Origin: Streptomyces formicae
GTDB lineage: Bacteria > Actinomycetota > Actinomycetes > Streptomycetales > Streptomycetaceae
DNA length: 64,000 bases
Direction of reading: 5' to 3'
Assembly: GCF_022647665.1 (NCBI RefSeq)
Contig: NZ_CP071872.1
Location: 4,898,001 to 4,962,000 of the forward strand
Shown: in pieces, positions 33,449 to 41,558 of the stretch
How positions within the stretch are numbered: position 1 is the first letter of the stretch
How the letters are laid out: every line of letters starts with the position of its first letter
Notes under the pieces: model-generated
The model's database searches: none
The model's input: the letters and a program-made list of their open reading frames with translations, nothing else
What the model was told of the DNA's origin: nothing
Position numbers and translations under genes: made by a program

Positions 33449-34951
33449 ATGACTGAAGTGACTTCCGCGAAGCGCACCACCCGCCGTCACCACCACTGGC
33501 GGCGGGACCTGGTCGAGCTGGCCGCCCTGTTCACCGCCGTCGCCGTGGCCGACGCGGTGGCGAACATGATCGCTCACGGCCCCGACGGCCCGTACCTGCT
33601 CGTCGCCTCGGCCGTCGCCCTCATCGCCACCGCCGCGTTCCACACATGGTGGGCACGCCGCCACAGCCATGCGCCCCCGACAGCCGATACCGGCGGTCCC
33701 GGAGCCACAGGCTCCGGGACCGGGCTCGCCTTCACCACCACGGAGCCGGGCGCGTCCACTGCCGAGGGCGAGTCGACGCACCCGCGCGAGACGACGCTGT
33801 GGCGGATGCGGACGACCGTACGGGACGAGCCCGGCACCCTCGCCGCGCTGTGCACCGCCCTCGCCCGGCACCAGGTGGACATCCTCACCCTTCAGACGCA
33901 CCCGCTGGCGGACGGCACGGTCGACGAGTTCCTGCTGCGGGCGCCCGCAGCGCTCCAGGCCCAGCAGATCACCCGCGAGGTCGCGGGCGCCGGCGGCCGG
34001 AGCACCTGGATCGAGCGCGCCGACGCCCATGACCTGGTGGACACCCCGACCAGGCTGCTCGGCCTCGCCACGCGCACCGCGCTTGACGCGGCCGAACTGC
34101 CGCTCGCGCTGCGCCAGCTGCTGGGCCGGTGCACCATCCACTCGCTGCCCACCACCACGCTCGGGGGCCGGCCGGCCGGCGACCCGGTCCCCGAGGAAGG
34201 GGTGCTGGACGAGACGGTGATACGGCTGCGCGACCCCCACGGCGGCACGATCACGGTCGAGCGGCCGTATCTGCCGTTCACACCGACCGAGTTCGCGCGG
34301 GCGCGCGCGCTGGTCGAGCTGGACGCCCGCCTCGGCCCGCGCATCCCGCGCAGCCAGGACGTGCTGACGCTCCCCGAGGGCAACGAGATCACGGTGCGGC
34401 GGGCCGACCGCGGCGATCTCGCGGCCGCCCGGGACATGCACGACCGCTGCTCCGCACGCACCCTGAGCCTGCGCTACCACGGCCCCGTCGGTGACGCCGA
34501 CCGCTATCTCAACCACCTGCTCAGCCCGCGCTTCGGCCGCACCCTGGCCGTCCAGACGGCCTCAGGCCGGATCGTCGCCCTCGGCCATCTGCTCTGGGAC
34601 GGCGACGAGACCGAGGTCGCCCTGCTCGTCGAGGACGAGTGGCAGCACCGCGGCATCGGCTCGGAGCTGCTCGGCAGGCTCGTCACGATGGCCGTCGAGG
34701 CGCGCTGCGAGAGCGTGTACGCCGTGACGCAGGCGTCCAACACGGGCATGGTCGCCGCGATGCGCGGGCTCGGCCTCCCCCTCGACTACCAGATAGAGGA
34801 GGGGACGCTGGTGATCACCGCCCGGCTGGCCGCGGGTCCCGCGCCGTCCCGGGTGCCGTGCGAGATCCCGCGCGGACCGTCGCGTGACCTTCCTCGCCAC
34901 GCGCCGCGGCACCCCCGGCTCCCGGAGCTGCCGCCGCACAAGCGGGCTTAG
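33449..34951 (+). CDS. Membrane-anchored ACT-GNAT fusion protein
   Basis: 500 residues. Two N-terminal membrane helices (LVELAALFTAVAVADAVANMI, reported as about residues 20-40, and YLLVASAVALIATAAFHTWW), a Pro/Thr/Gly linker, an ACT-like domain (MRTTVRDEPGTLAALCTALARHQVDILTLQ, core DEPGTLAALCTALARHQVDI), a middle region, and a C-terminal GNAT acetyltransferase (ITVRRADRGDLAAARDMHD; motif A VEDEWQHRGIGSELLGRL). ACT domains usually sense amino acids, so this looks like an amino-acid-regulated acetyltransferase at the membrane. No ribosome site precedes the ATG. The C-terminal 40 residues are Pro/Arg-rich and disordered. Confidence 0.85.
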   Translation: MTEVTSAKRTTRRHHHWRRDLVELAALFTAVAVADAVANMIAHGPDGPYLLVASAVALIATAAFHTWWARRHSHAPPTADTGGPGATGSGTGLAFTTTEPGASTAEGESTHPRETTLWRMRTTVRDEPGTLAALCTALARHQVDILTLQTHPLADGTVDEFLLRAPAALQAQQITREVAGAGGRSTWIERADAHDLVDTPTRLLGLATRTALDAAELPLALRQLLGRCTIHSLPTTTLGGRPAGDPVPEEGVLDETVIRLRDPHGGTITVERPYLPFTPTEFARARALVELDARLGPRIPRSQDVLTLPEGNEITVRRADRGDLAAARDMHDRCSARTLSLRYHGPVGDADRYLNHLLSPRFGRTLAVQTASGRIVALGHLLWDGDETEVALLVEDEWQHRGIGSELLGRLVTMAVEARCESVYAVTQASNTGMVAAMRGLGLPLDYQIEEGTLVITARLAAGPAPSRVPCEIPRGPSRDLPRHAPRHPRLPELPPHKRA

Positions 34952-34998
34952 GCCGCGTCTGACACAGCGCGCCAGGCGGGATGTGTCAGACACGGCCT
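34950..34998. terminator. Bidirectional terminator
   Basis: AGGCCGCGTCTGACACA pairs with TGTGTCAGACACGGCCT (one mismatch in 17) between convergent gene ends. Confidence 0.75.
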
Positions 34999-35027
34999 GG
35001 CAGGGGCAGGACGCGGGCGCGCGCGGC

Positions 35028-36224
35028 TCACACGGAGGCGGCGCGCGCGGAGGCGAGCCGGGCGGGCGTGGCGCTGAGCGCCTCGCAGAGGTCCGCCCAG
35101 AGGTCCTCGACGTCCTCCAGACCGACCGACATGCGCAGCAGCCGGTCGCTGACGCCCGCGGCACGCCGGTCTCCCTCGGCCACGATCCGGTGGCTGATGG
35201 AGGCCGGGTGCTGGATCAGCGTGTCGACGCTGCCGAGGCTCACCGCGGGCGTGATCAGCCGGACCCCCGCGATCACGTCGCGCGGCTCGCCGTACACCTC
35301 GAACGAGACCATCGCGCCGCCCACCTCGGGGTAGTGGACCCGGGCGACGCGCGGGTCGGCGGCGAGCCGCCGTGCCAGTTCGGCCGCGGTGACCGATGCC
35401 GCCCATATCCGTACCGGAAGCGTGGCCAGTCCGCGCAGCAGCAGATAGCCGGCCATCGGGTGCAGCACCCCTCCGGTGGCGAAGCGCACCTGCCGCAGGG
35501 CGGCCGCGAACTCCTCGTCGCAGGCCACGACCCCGCCCATGACGTCGCCGTGCCCGCCCAAGTACTTGGTCGCGCTGTGCAGGACGACCCGGGCGCCCTG
35601 CTCGACGGGGCGCTGGAGGACGGGGGTGGCGAAGGTGTTGTCGACCAGCAGCGGCACCGAGCCGCACACATGGGCGAGGGCGCGGATGTCGGTCTCGGCG
35701 AGGGTGGGGTTCGCCGGGGTCTCGACCATCACGAGGCCGGTGTCCGGCCGGATCGCGTCGGCGACGCCCGCCGGATCGGTCCAGGTCACCTCGGTGCCGA
35801 GCAGCCCGCCGTCCAGGAGGTGGTCGCTGCAGCCGTAGAGCGGCCGGACGGCGACCACGTGGCGCAGGCCCAGGGAGGCCCTGACCAGCAGGACCGCGGT
35901 GAGGCCGGCCATTCCGCTGGCGAAGGCGACGGCGTCGGCCGTGCCCTCCAGCCGGGCGAGCGCCGTCTCGAAGCGGGCCGTCGTGGGGTTGTCGAGCCGG
36001 GCGTAGACCGGCGGGCCGTCGAGCCGGGCGCCGGTCGCGGCGAAGGTGTCGATCCGCGCCGCCTCCGCCGCCACGTCGTGCGAGGGGTAGGTGGTGGACA
36101 GATCGATCGGTGCGGCGTGCAGGCCGAGGGCGACGAGGTCCTCGCGGCCGGCGTGCACGGCTTCGGTGGCCAGCGCCCGCGCGGTGGGTGTGGCGGCGGG
36201 GGTGGTCGGGGCGGCGTAGTCCAT
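35028..36224 (-). CDS. Cys/Met-metabolism PLP-dependent enzyme (cystathionine gamma-lyase-like)
   Basis: 398 residues. A fold-type I PLP enzyme: ATEAVHAGRED near the start, PPVYARLDNPTTARFETALARLEG (core YARLDNPTTARFE), AFASGMAGLTAVLL, VVAVRPLYGCSDHLLD, VMVETPANPTLAETD, and the PLP lysine in LHSATKYLGGHGDVMGGVV. The C-terminal LGSVDTLIQHPASISHR is typical of gamma-lyases and gamma-synthases. Whether it is a lyase or a methionine gamma-lyase cannot be decided from sequence alone. ATG 36224 was preferred over TTG 36242. It diverges from an Lrp-type regulator across a TACCGNNCGGTA palindrome. Confidence 0.92.
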   Translation of the reverse strand: MDYAAPTTPAATPTARALATEAVHAGREDLVALGLHAAPIDLSTTYPSHDVAAEAARIDTFAATGARLDGPPVYARLDNPTTARFETALARLEGTADAVAFASGMAGLTAVLLVRASLGLRHVVAVRPLYGCSDHLLDGGLLGTEVTWTDPAGVADAIRPDTGLVMVETPANPTLAETDIRALAHVCGSVPLLVDNTFATPVLQRPVEQGARVVLHSATKYLGGHGDVMGGVVACDEEFAAALRQVRFATGGVLHPMAGYLLLRGLATLPVRIWAASVTAAELARRLAADPRVARVHYPEVGGAMVSFEVYGEPRDVIAGVRLITPAVSLGSVDTLIQHPASISHRIVAEGDRRAAGVSDRLLRMSVGLEDVEDLWADLCEALSATPARLASARAASV

Positions 36225-36243
36225 GGGCGGCAGCCTGAACAAT

Positions 36244-36255
36244 TACCGGGCGGTA
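36244..36255. promoter_or_regulatory. TACCGNNCGGTA palindrome in a divergent promoter
   Basis: TACCGGGCGGTA lies between the PLP enzyme and the Lrp gene. Its right half occupies the -35 position (36250-36255) for a -10 TACGTT at 36273-36278, which ends 6 bp before the Lrp ATG. On the minus strand it continues as ATTGTT, exactly as at 30583. Confidence 0.65.
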
Positions 36256-36284
36256 GGGCGGTGACTCCGTGCTACGTTCGGGCC

Positions 36285-36761
36285 ATGGCCGAATCCGTCG
36301 AACTGGACCCGGTGGATCTCCACATACTGCGCGTTCTTCAGAACGACGCCCGGACCACCTACCGGGAGGTGGCCGCCGAGGTGGGCGTCGCACCCTCGAC
36401 CTGTCTCGACCGGGTGGCCCGGCTGCGCCGCGCCGGTGTCATCCTGGGCCATCAGCTCCGACTCGATCCGGCCAAACTCGGCCGGGGGCTTGAAGCGCTG
36501 CTCTCCGTTCAGGTGCGCCCCCACCGACGCGAGCTGATCGGACCCTTCGTGGACCGGATCCGGGCGCTGCCCGAGTCCCGTGCGCTCTTCCATCTGACCG
36601 GGCCGGACGACTATCTCGTGCACGTGGCCGTCGCCGACACGGCCGATCTCCAGCGGCTGGTGCTCGACGAGTTCACCTCGCGGCCCGAAGTCGCCCGTGT
36701 GGAGACCCGGTTGATCTTCCAGCAGTGGGACTGCGGACCGCTGCTCCCGCCGGGTTCCTGA
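36285..36761 (+). CDS. Lrp/AsnC family regulator
   Basis: 158 residues. N-terminal helix-turn-helix (LDPVDLHILRVLQNDARTTYREVAAEVGVAPSTCLDRVARLRRAGVI, core VAAEVGVAPSTCLDRV) and a C-terminal RAM effector domain (ALLSVQVRPHRRELIGPFVDRI, HLTGPDDYLVHVAVADTADLQRLV). The transcript is probably leaderless. The divergent arrangement suggests it controls the neighbouring gamma-lyase-like gene in response to an amino acid. Confidence 0.93.
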   Translation: MAESVELDPVDLHILRVLQNDARTTYREVAAEVGVAPSTCLDRVARLRRAGVILGHQLRLDPAKLGRGLEALLSVQVRPHRRELIGPFVDRIRALPESRALFHLTGPDDYLVHVAVADTADLQRLVLDEFTSRPEVARVETRLIFQQWDCGPLLPPGS

Positions 36762-36776
36762 GGCCGTTCCGGGCCG

Positions 36777-36864
36777 GTTCCGGGTCCGCTCCACGTCCGT
36801 TCCGGGTCCGCTCCGACTTCGTTCCGGGTCCGCTCCGACTTCGTTCCGGCGCCTCTCCGCGTCC
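36777..36864. repeat. 22-bp tandem repeat, four units
   Basis: Units start at 36777, 36799, 36821 and 36843 with GTTCCGGGTCCGCTCCGACT as the best copy. The second and third are near-identical and the fourth is degenerate. The rest of the 236-bp gap to the next gene shows only the promoter area of the DUF885 gene. Confidence 0.85.
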
Positions 36865-36997
36865 CTTCCGATGCCTTTCCGGTGCTTGTCCCCTGCCTCT
36901 CCGGTCTCGCTCAAACGCCGCGGGACAGGCTCGTTTGTCAGCCGACCGAGATCCAACGGTGATGACGCGGGCACCCCGCCCGTATCAGGATGAGCAC

Positions 36998-38686
36998 ATG
37001 CCAGAGACACCGAGCAGCGCGCTGCCCCGCCAGGTCGCCGACGCCTACGTCGACGCACTCATCGACCTCGACCCGATCACCGGTACCTACCTCGGAGTTC
37101 CGGAGAGCGCAGGCCGCCTCCCCGACTTCTCCCCGGCCGGCCAGGACGCACTGGCCGACCTCGCCCGCGCGACGCTCGAAAGGCTCGACGAGGCCGAGCG
37201 GCTGCCCGGTGCCGGCACGGACGCCGAACGGCGGTGCGGGCGGCTGCTGCGCGAGCGCCTCACGGCCGAACTGGCCGTGCACGATGCCGAAGAGGGGCTG
37301 CGCACCGTCAGCAATCTCCGCTCCCCCGCGCACGCGGTGCGCAATGTGTTCACCGTCATGCCGACCGGTTCGAAATCCGACTGGGCTGCCGTGGCGGAGC
37401 GGCTGCGGGCGGTGCCCGAAGCGCTGGAGGGCTACCGGGAGTCGCTCGCCCTCGGGCTCGAACGCAAGCTGCCTGCCGGGCCGCGGGCGACTGCCGCCTT
37501 CATCGGACAGCTGGAGGAGTGGTCGGGAGCGGGCCGGGCACCGGGCTGGTTCGAGGAGTTCGTCGCCCCGGGCCCGGCCGAGCTCCGCGCCGAACTCGAC
37601 AGCGCCGCACGGGCGGCGACCGCCGCGGTCGCCGGGCTGCACGACTGGATGCGCGACGTCTACGCGCCGGCTGTCGAGTCGGCTTCCGACACCGTGGGCC
37701 GTGAGCGGTACGTGCGCTGGGCGCGCTTCTTCAACGGCACCGACCTCGACATCGACGAGGCGTACGCGTACGGCTGGGCCGAGTACCACCGGCTGCTGGC
37801 CGAGATGACGGCCGAGGCGGACAAGATCCTGCCGGGCGCGGGTCCCTGGGAGGCCCTCGCCCACCTCGACGAGCACGGCACCCACATCGAGGGCGTCGAC
37901 GAGGTCCGGACCTGGCTGCAGAGCCTGATGGACGAGGCCGTCCACGCGCTCGACGGCACGCACTTCGAGCTCGCCGAGCGGGTGCGGCGGGTCGAGTCCC
38001 GTATCGCGCCGGCGGGCAGCGCGGCGGCCCCGTACTACACGGGACCCTCGGAGGACTTCTCGCGACCCGGCCAGACCTGGCTGCCGACCATGGGCGAGAC
38101 GCGCTTCCCGGTGTACGACCTGGTCTCCACCTGGTACCACGAGGGCGTCCCGGGCCACCACCTCCAGATCGCGCAGTGGGCGCACGTCGCCGACCAGCTC
38201 TCGCGCTACCAGGCCACGATCGGCTCGGTCAGCGCCAACTGCGAGGGCTGGGCGCTGTACGCGGAGCGCCTCATGGACGAGCTCGGCTTCCTGCCCGACG
38301 CCGAGCGCAGGCTCGGCTATCTGGACGCGCAGATGATGCGGGCCTGCCGGGTGATCGTCGACATCGGCATGCACCTGGAGCTGGAGATCCCGGCCGACTC
38401 GCCGTTCCACCCGGGCGAGCGCTGGACGCCGGAGCTGGCGCAGGAGTTCTTCGGCCGCCACAGTGGACGGCCGGCGGACTTCGTCGAGAGCGAGCTGACC
38501 CGCTATCTCTCCATGCCGGCCCAGGCCATCGGCTACAAGCTCGGTGAGCGGGCGTGGCTGCTGGGCCGTGAGCGGGCACGGGCGGCGCACGGCGATGCGT
38601 TCGACGCGAAGGCGTGGCACATGGCCGCGCTGTCCCAGGGGCCGCTCGGCCTGGACGACCTCGTCGACGAGCTGTCGAAGCTCTGA
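36998..38686 (+). CDS. DUF885 family metallopeptidase-like protein
   Basis: 562 residues. Helical M32/M3-like architecture. The zinc motif HEGVPGHHLQ (HExxxHH form used by DUF885) is near residue 385, and the distal Glu is in CEGWALYAERLMDELG near residue 425. N-terminal VADAYVDALIDLDPITGTYLG marks the family. There is no signal peptide, so it is cytoplasmic. Probably a zinc carboxypeptidase or oligopeptidase of unknown substrate. A 12-bp stem terminator follows at 38774. Confidence 0.9.
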   Translation: MPETPSSALPRQVADAYVDALIDLDPITGTYLGVPESAGRLPDFSPAGQDALADLARATLERLDEAERLPGAGTDAERRCGRLLRERLTAELAVHDAEEGLRTVSNLRSPAHAVRNVFTVMPTGSKSDWAAVAERLRAVPEALEGYRESLALGLERKLPAGPRATAAFIGQLEEWSGAGRAPGWFEEFVAPGPAELRAELDSAARAATAAVAGLHDWMRDVYAPAVESASDTVGRERYVRWARFFNGTDLDIDEAYAYGWAEYHRLLAEMTAEADKILPGAGPWEALAHLDEHGTHIEGVDEVRTWLQSLMDEAVHALDGTHFELAERVRRVESRIAPAGSAAAPYYTGPSEDFSRPGQTWLPTMGETRFPVYDLVSTWYHEGVPGHHLQIAQWAHVADQLSRYQATIGSVSANCEGWALYAERLMDELGFLPDAERRLGYLDAQMMRACRVIVDIGMHLELEIPADSPFHPGERWTPELAQEFFGRHSGRPADFVESELTRYLSMPAQAIGYKLGERAWLLGRERARAAHGDAFDAKAWHMAALSQGPLGLDDLVDELSKL

Positions 38687-38773
38687 CAGCCCCGACAGGC
38701 CCTCGCCGCTCCGGCGGCGCTCCGACCGCTCCGACGCTCGGCGGTACGGCGTCGGGCGGCACCCCGTGGGCAT

Positions 38774-38812
38774 GACGGCCCGGCCGTGCGCATCCGCATC
38801 GGCCGGGCCGTC
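38774..38812. terminator. Bidirectional terminator
   Basis: GACGGCCCGGCC and its exact complement form a 12-bp stem with a 15-nt loop between convergent genes. Confidence 0.78.
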
Positions 38813-38840
38813 GGCCCGCCGGTCACGAACGGCCCGCCGG

Positions 38841-39692
38841 TCACGTACGGCGGAAGCCGCCCTCGGAGTTGACGACCTGGCCCGTGACCCATTCCGCCTC
38901 ATCCGTCGCGAGCCAGGCGATGAGCCGGGCCGGGTCGTCCGGCATCCCCCACCGGCCGGCCGGGAAGCGGGCGGCGATCGCCTCGTACACGTCACCTGAA
39001 AGGTAATCCGTGTCCACGGGCCCCGGGTCGACGGTGTTGACCGTCACCGCGAGGTCGCCGAGCGCGGTGGCGAGCGTACGGGTGGCCGACGCCAAGGCGC
39101 CATTGGCCAGCGCGTACGCAACCTCGTGCGGCATCCCGTCGGCGATGTCCTGGCCGGAGGTCATCATGACGACGCGGCCGCCGGGCGTACGGGGCGGCAG
39201 GGCCGCGCGCAGCCGGGCGTACGCCTGGGTGAGCAGGATCACGGAGCGCGCGTCGGTCGCCCAGTGGGCATCGAGCATGGCCGCGTCGATGGTGTCGAGC
39301 GTGCCGTCGGAGCCGCTGAGGGCGTGGTTGGCGACGAGGATGTCGACACGACCTAGCGCCCCGGCCGCGCGGTCCATCAGCTCCGCCGGGGCGTCGGGGT
39401 CGGTCAGATCGCCCGGGCCGTGGAGGACCCGCGCCTGCGGGTCGCCGAGCGCCTCCCGCACGCCGTCCGCCACCGCCTCGGGGCCGCTGGGCTCGGCGCC
39501 CCAGGGCTGGGCGGCGTCGTGCGGGACGTGGTGGTGGAGATAGAGGCTCGCGCCGTACGCGGCGAGCCGGCGGGCGATCGCGTATCCGATGCCGCCGCAC
39601 CGGCTCGCACCGGTCACCAGCGCGGTACGGCCACGGAGCGGCAGGGGGTCACGGCGCAGCTCGGCCGTGCCGGGGGGCGGGGACTTGGGCAC
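38841..39692 (-). CDS. Short-chain dehydrogenase/reductase with altered YxxxK
   Basis: 283 residues. Rossmann nucleotide site ALVTGASRCGGIGYAIARRL, DLTDPDAPAE, ILVANHALSGSDG (the NNAG position reads ANHA), catalytic Ser in VVMMTSGQDIADG, and the usual YxxxK block reads VAYALANGALA. Tyr is kept but Lys is Asn. The C-terminal VVNSEGGFRR closes the fold. The missing Lys should weaken classical SDR proton relay, so the substrate or mechanism may be altered, or another residue may compensate. Confidence 0.88.
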   Translation of the reverse strand: MPKSPPPGTAELRRDPLPLRGRTALVTGASRCGGIGYAIARRLAAYGASLYLHHHVPHDAAQPWGAEPSGPEAVADGVREALGDPQARVLHGPGDLTDPDAPAELMDRAAGALGRVDILVANHALSGSDGTLDTIDAAMLDAHWATDARSVILLTQAYARLRAALPPRTPGGRVVMMTSGQDIADGMPHEVAYALANGALASATRTLATALGDLAVTVNTVDPGPVDTDYLSGDVYEAIAARFPAGRWGMPDDPARLIAWLATDEAEWVTGQVVNSEGGFRRT

Positions 39693-39756
39693 GGCAGCCC
39701 ATCCTGAGGGCGGGTCCTCGCGTTGTCACGCCAATTCCCTCGCGGCGGACTCCCCT

Positions 39757-40218
39757 TCAGCAGCCGCACGCCCCTGCCCCGACCGGTGCCGTGAGGGGGT
39801 CGGGGGCGCCGCGCCGCTCGCCCTCCCAGGTCTCGTACGCGAAGCCCTCCCGCACCCAGTACTCGAAGCCGCCGAGCATCTCCTTGACCCGGTAGCCGAG
39901 TTCGGCGAGGGCGAGCGCCGCGCGGGTGGCGCCGTTGCAGCCTGGGCCCCAGCAGTAGGTGACGACCGGTACGGACGGGTCGAGGAGCTGTGCCGCCTGC
40001 TCGGGGACGAGGGCGGTGGGCAGGTGGACCGCCCCGGGGACGTGGCCCTGGTCCCACGCCTCGGTGGAGCGGGAGTCGAGCAGGACGAATCCGGGGTCGC
40101 CGCCTGCGGCGAGCGCGGCGGCCACGTCGGAGACGTCGGCGTGGAACGCCAGGCTCGCGGAGAAGTGGGCGGCGGCCTCGGCCGGCGGTGCCGGGGGGAC
40201 ACGGAGTACGGGGTTCAT
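39757..40218 (-). CDS. Rhodanese-like sulfurtransferase
   Basis: 153 residues, one rhodanese domain: DPGFVLLDSRSTEAWDQGHVPGAVHLP, the active-site loop VVTYCWGPGCNGATRAALALAELGYRVKEMLGGFEYW (loop core CWGPGCNG with catalytic Cys). The C-terminus ends in a Cys pair (GACGC). Start MNPVLR was chosen because TAGATT (complement of 40226-40231) lies 7 bp upstream, giving a leaderless transcript. It diverges from an Lrp-type regulator. Confidence 0.9.
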   Translation of the reverse strand: MNPVLRVPPAPPAEAAAHFSASLAFHADVSDVAAALAAGGDPGFVLLDSRSTEAWDQGHVPGAVHLPTALVPEQAAQLLDPSVPVVTYCWGPGCNGATRAALALAELGYRVKEMLGGFEYWVREGFAYETWEGERRGAPDPLTAPVGAGACGC

Positions 40219-40225
40219 GTCCCTC

Positions 40226-40231
40226 AATCTA
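40226..40231 (-). promoter_or_regulatory. -10 box of the rhodanese gene
   Basis: TAGATT on the minus strand, 7 bp before ATG 40218, with no ribosome site at the right distance: a leaderless promoter. Confidence 0.5.
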
Positions 40232-40312
40232 GGTTCGGCGATCATCACGATGAAGGGAGGATTCCCGGCACACCTCTTGATGGACCGGGGAATCCCCTGC
40301 TATTTCTCCCCC

Positions 40313-40759
40313 ATGACGGGATATTCACCGGACGCCACGGACTGGCGCATCCTCGACGCCCTGCAGAGCCAGGGGCGCGCCAGTTTCACCGAGCTGGCAA
40401 GGACGGTCTCGATGTCGCCGAGCGCGGTGACCGAGCGGGTCCGCCGGCTGGAGGAGGCCGGGGTCATCTCCGGCTACGCGGCGGTGGTGGACCCGGAGCG
40501 GCTCGGGCTGCCGATCCTCGCGTTCGTGCGGCTGCGGTATCCGAACGGCAACTACAAGCCGTTCCACGACCTGCTCTCGGCGACGCCCGAGGTGCTGGAG
40601 GCACATCATGTGACGGGCGACGACTGCTTCGTGCTCAAGGTCGCCGCCAGGTCGATGAGTCACCTCGAAGAGGTGTCCGGGAGGATCGGCACGCTCGGAT
40701 CGGTGACGACGAGCGTCGTCTACTCGTCCCCGCTGCCGCGCCGGGCGATCAGCCGCTGA
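40313..40759 (+). CDS. Lrp/AsnC family regulator
   Basis: 148 residues. HTH (DWRILDALQSQGRASFTELARTVSMSPSAVTERVRRLEEAGVI, core TVSMSPSAVTERVRRL) and RAM domain (LAFVRLRYPNGNYKPFHDLL, HHVTGDDCFVLKVAARSMSHLEEV). Divergent from the rhodanese gene with a 94-bp gap, so rhodanese is the likely target. TATTTC at 40301-40306 ends 6 bp before ATG, suggesting a leaderless message. Confidence 0.93.
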   Translation: MTGYSPDATDWRILDALQSQGRASFTELARTVSMSPSAVTERVRRLEEAGVISGYAAVVDPERLGLPILAFVRLRYPNGNYKPFHDLLSATPEVLEAHHVTGDDCFVLKVAARSMSHLEEVSGRIGTLGSVTTSVVYSSPLPRRAISR

Positions 40760-40885
40760 GACCCGGGCGCTGCGCTCCAGCGCCGGACACCACCACGGCC
40801 CGGCTGTGAAGGTCCCCCGGAGATTTCGGTGAGCCCGCCGCTGGTTACCCTGCCTCGTCCTGAACAGAGCAGGGAGGCCCCCACC

Positions 40886-41428
40886 ATGAGCAGCACCACG
40901 TCGTCCTTTCCCGAGCGGATCGAGCTCATCGGGGAAGGTCTCGTCCTGCGCGACTGGACGGAGGCGGACAGGTCCGCCATGCCGGAGCTGTTCGACCACC
41001 CCGACATCGCGTACTGGACTCCGCTCGTCTCCCCCTTCGACGATGCGGCCGCCCGCGCACGGCTGGACCGCGCCCGGCAGCTGCGGGCTGAGGGCACGGC
41101 CATCCTGCTCGCCATCACCGTCGACGGCGGCGCACCGCTCGGCGAGGTGATGCTGCGGCGTGCCCCCGAAGGCACGGAGATCGGCTACGCGGTCGGCCCG
41201 GCGCACCGCGGCCAGGGGCTGGCGGCTCGGGCGGTGCGGGTGGTGGCCGGACATGCCTTCGAACAGCTGGGCGTGGAGCAGGTGATTCTGGAGCTGGAAG
41301 CCGAGAACGCCGCCAGCGTCGCCGTGGCCACCAAGGCGGGCTTCAGGCTGCTCGACGTGCCGCTGATCAAGGGGGAGGAGAAAGGGCGGCCCTACGCCCT
41401 GCAGACCTGGGGCCTGAACCGCGCCTGA
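40886..41428 (+). CDS. GNAT family N-acetyltransferase (RimJ/RimL type)
   Basis: 180 residues. LVLRDWTEADRSAMPELFDHPDIAYW is the RimJ-like opening, IGYAVGPAHRGQGLAARAVR is the acetyl-CoA motif A, and VILELEAENAASVAVATKAGFRL (core ENAASVAVATKAGFR) is the C-terminal motif. GGGAGG precedes the start by about 8 bp. Substrate unknown: a protein N-terminus or small amine. Confidence 0.9.
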   Translation: MSSTTSSFPERIELIGEGLVLRDWTEADRSAMPELFDHPDIAYWTPLVSPFDDAAARARLDRARQLRAEGTAILLAITVDGGAPLGEVMLRRAPEGTEIGYAVGPAHRGQGLAARAVRVVAGHAFEQLGVEQVILELEAENAASVAVATKAGFRLLDVPLIKGEEKGRPYALQTWGLNRA

Positions 41429-41558
41429 GCACCGTCCGGACCGGAACAGGCGTCTGCCCGGCGCATGTTCGAGGGGCGGGTGCGCGGCGTGGTACAGGAG
41501 GGGTGTACTGTCCGCTCGCATCAACCCCCCTCAGAAGTGCAGAGTGCGTGGAGGACAG

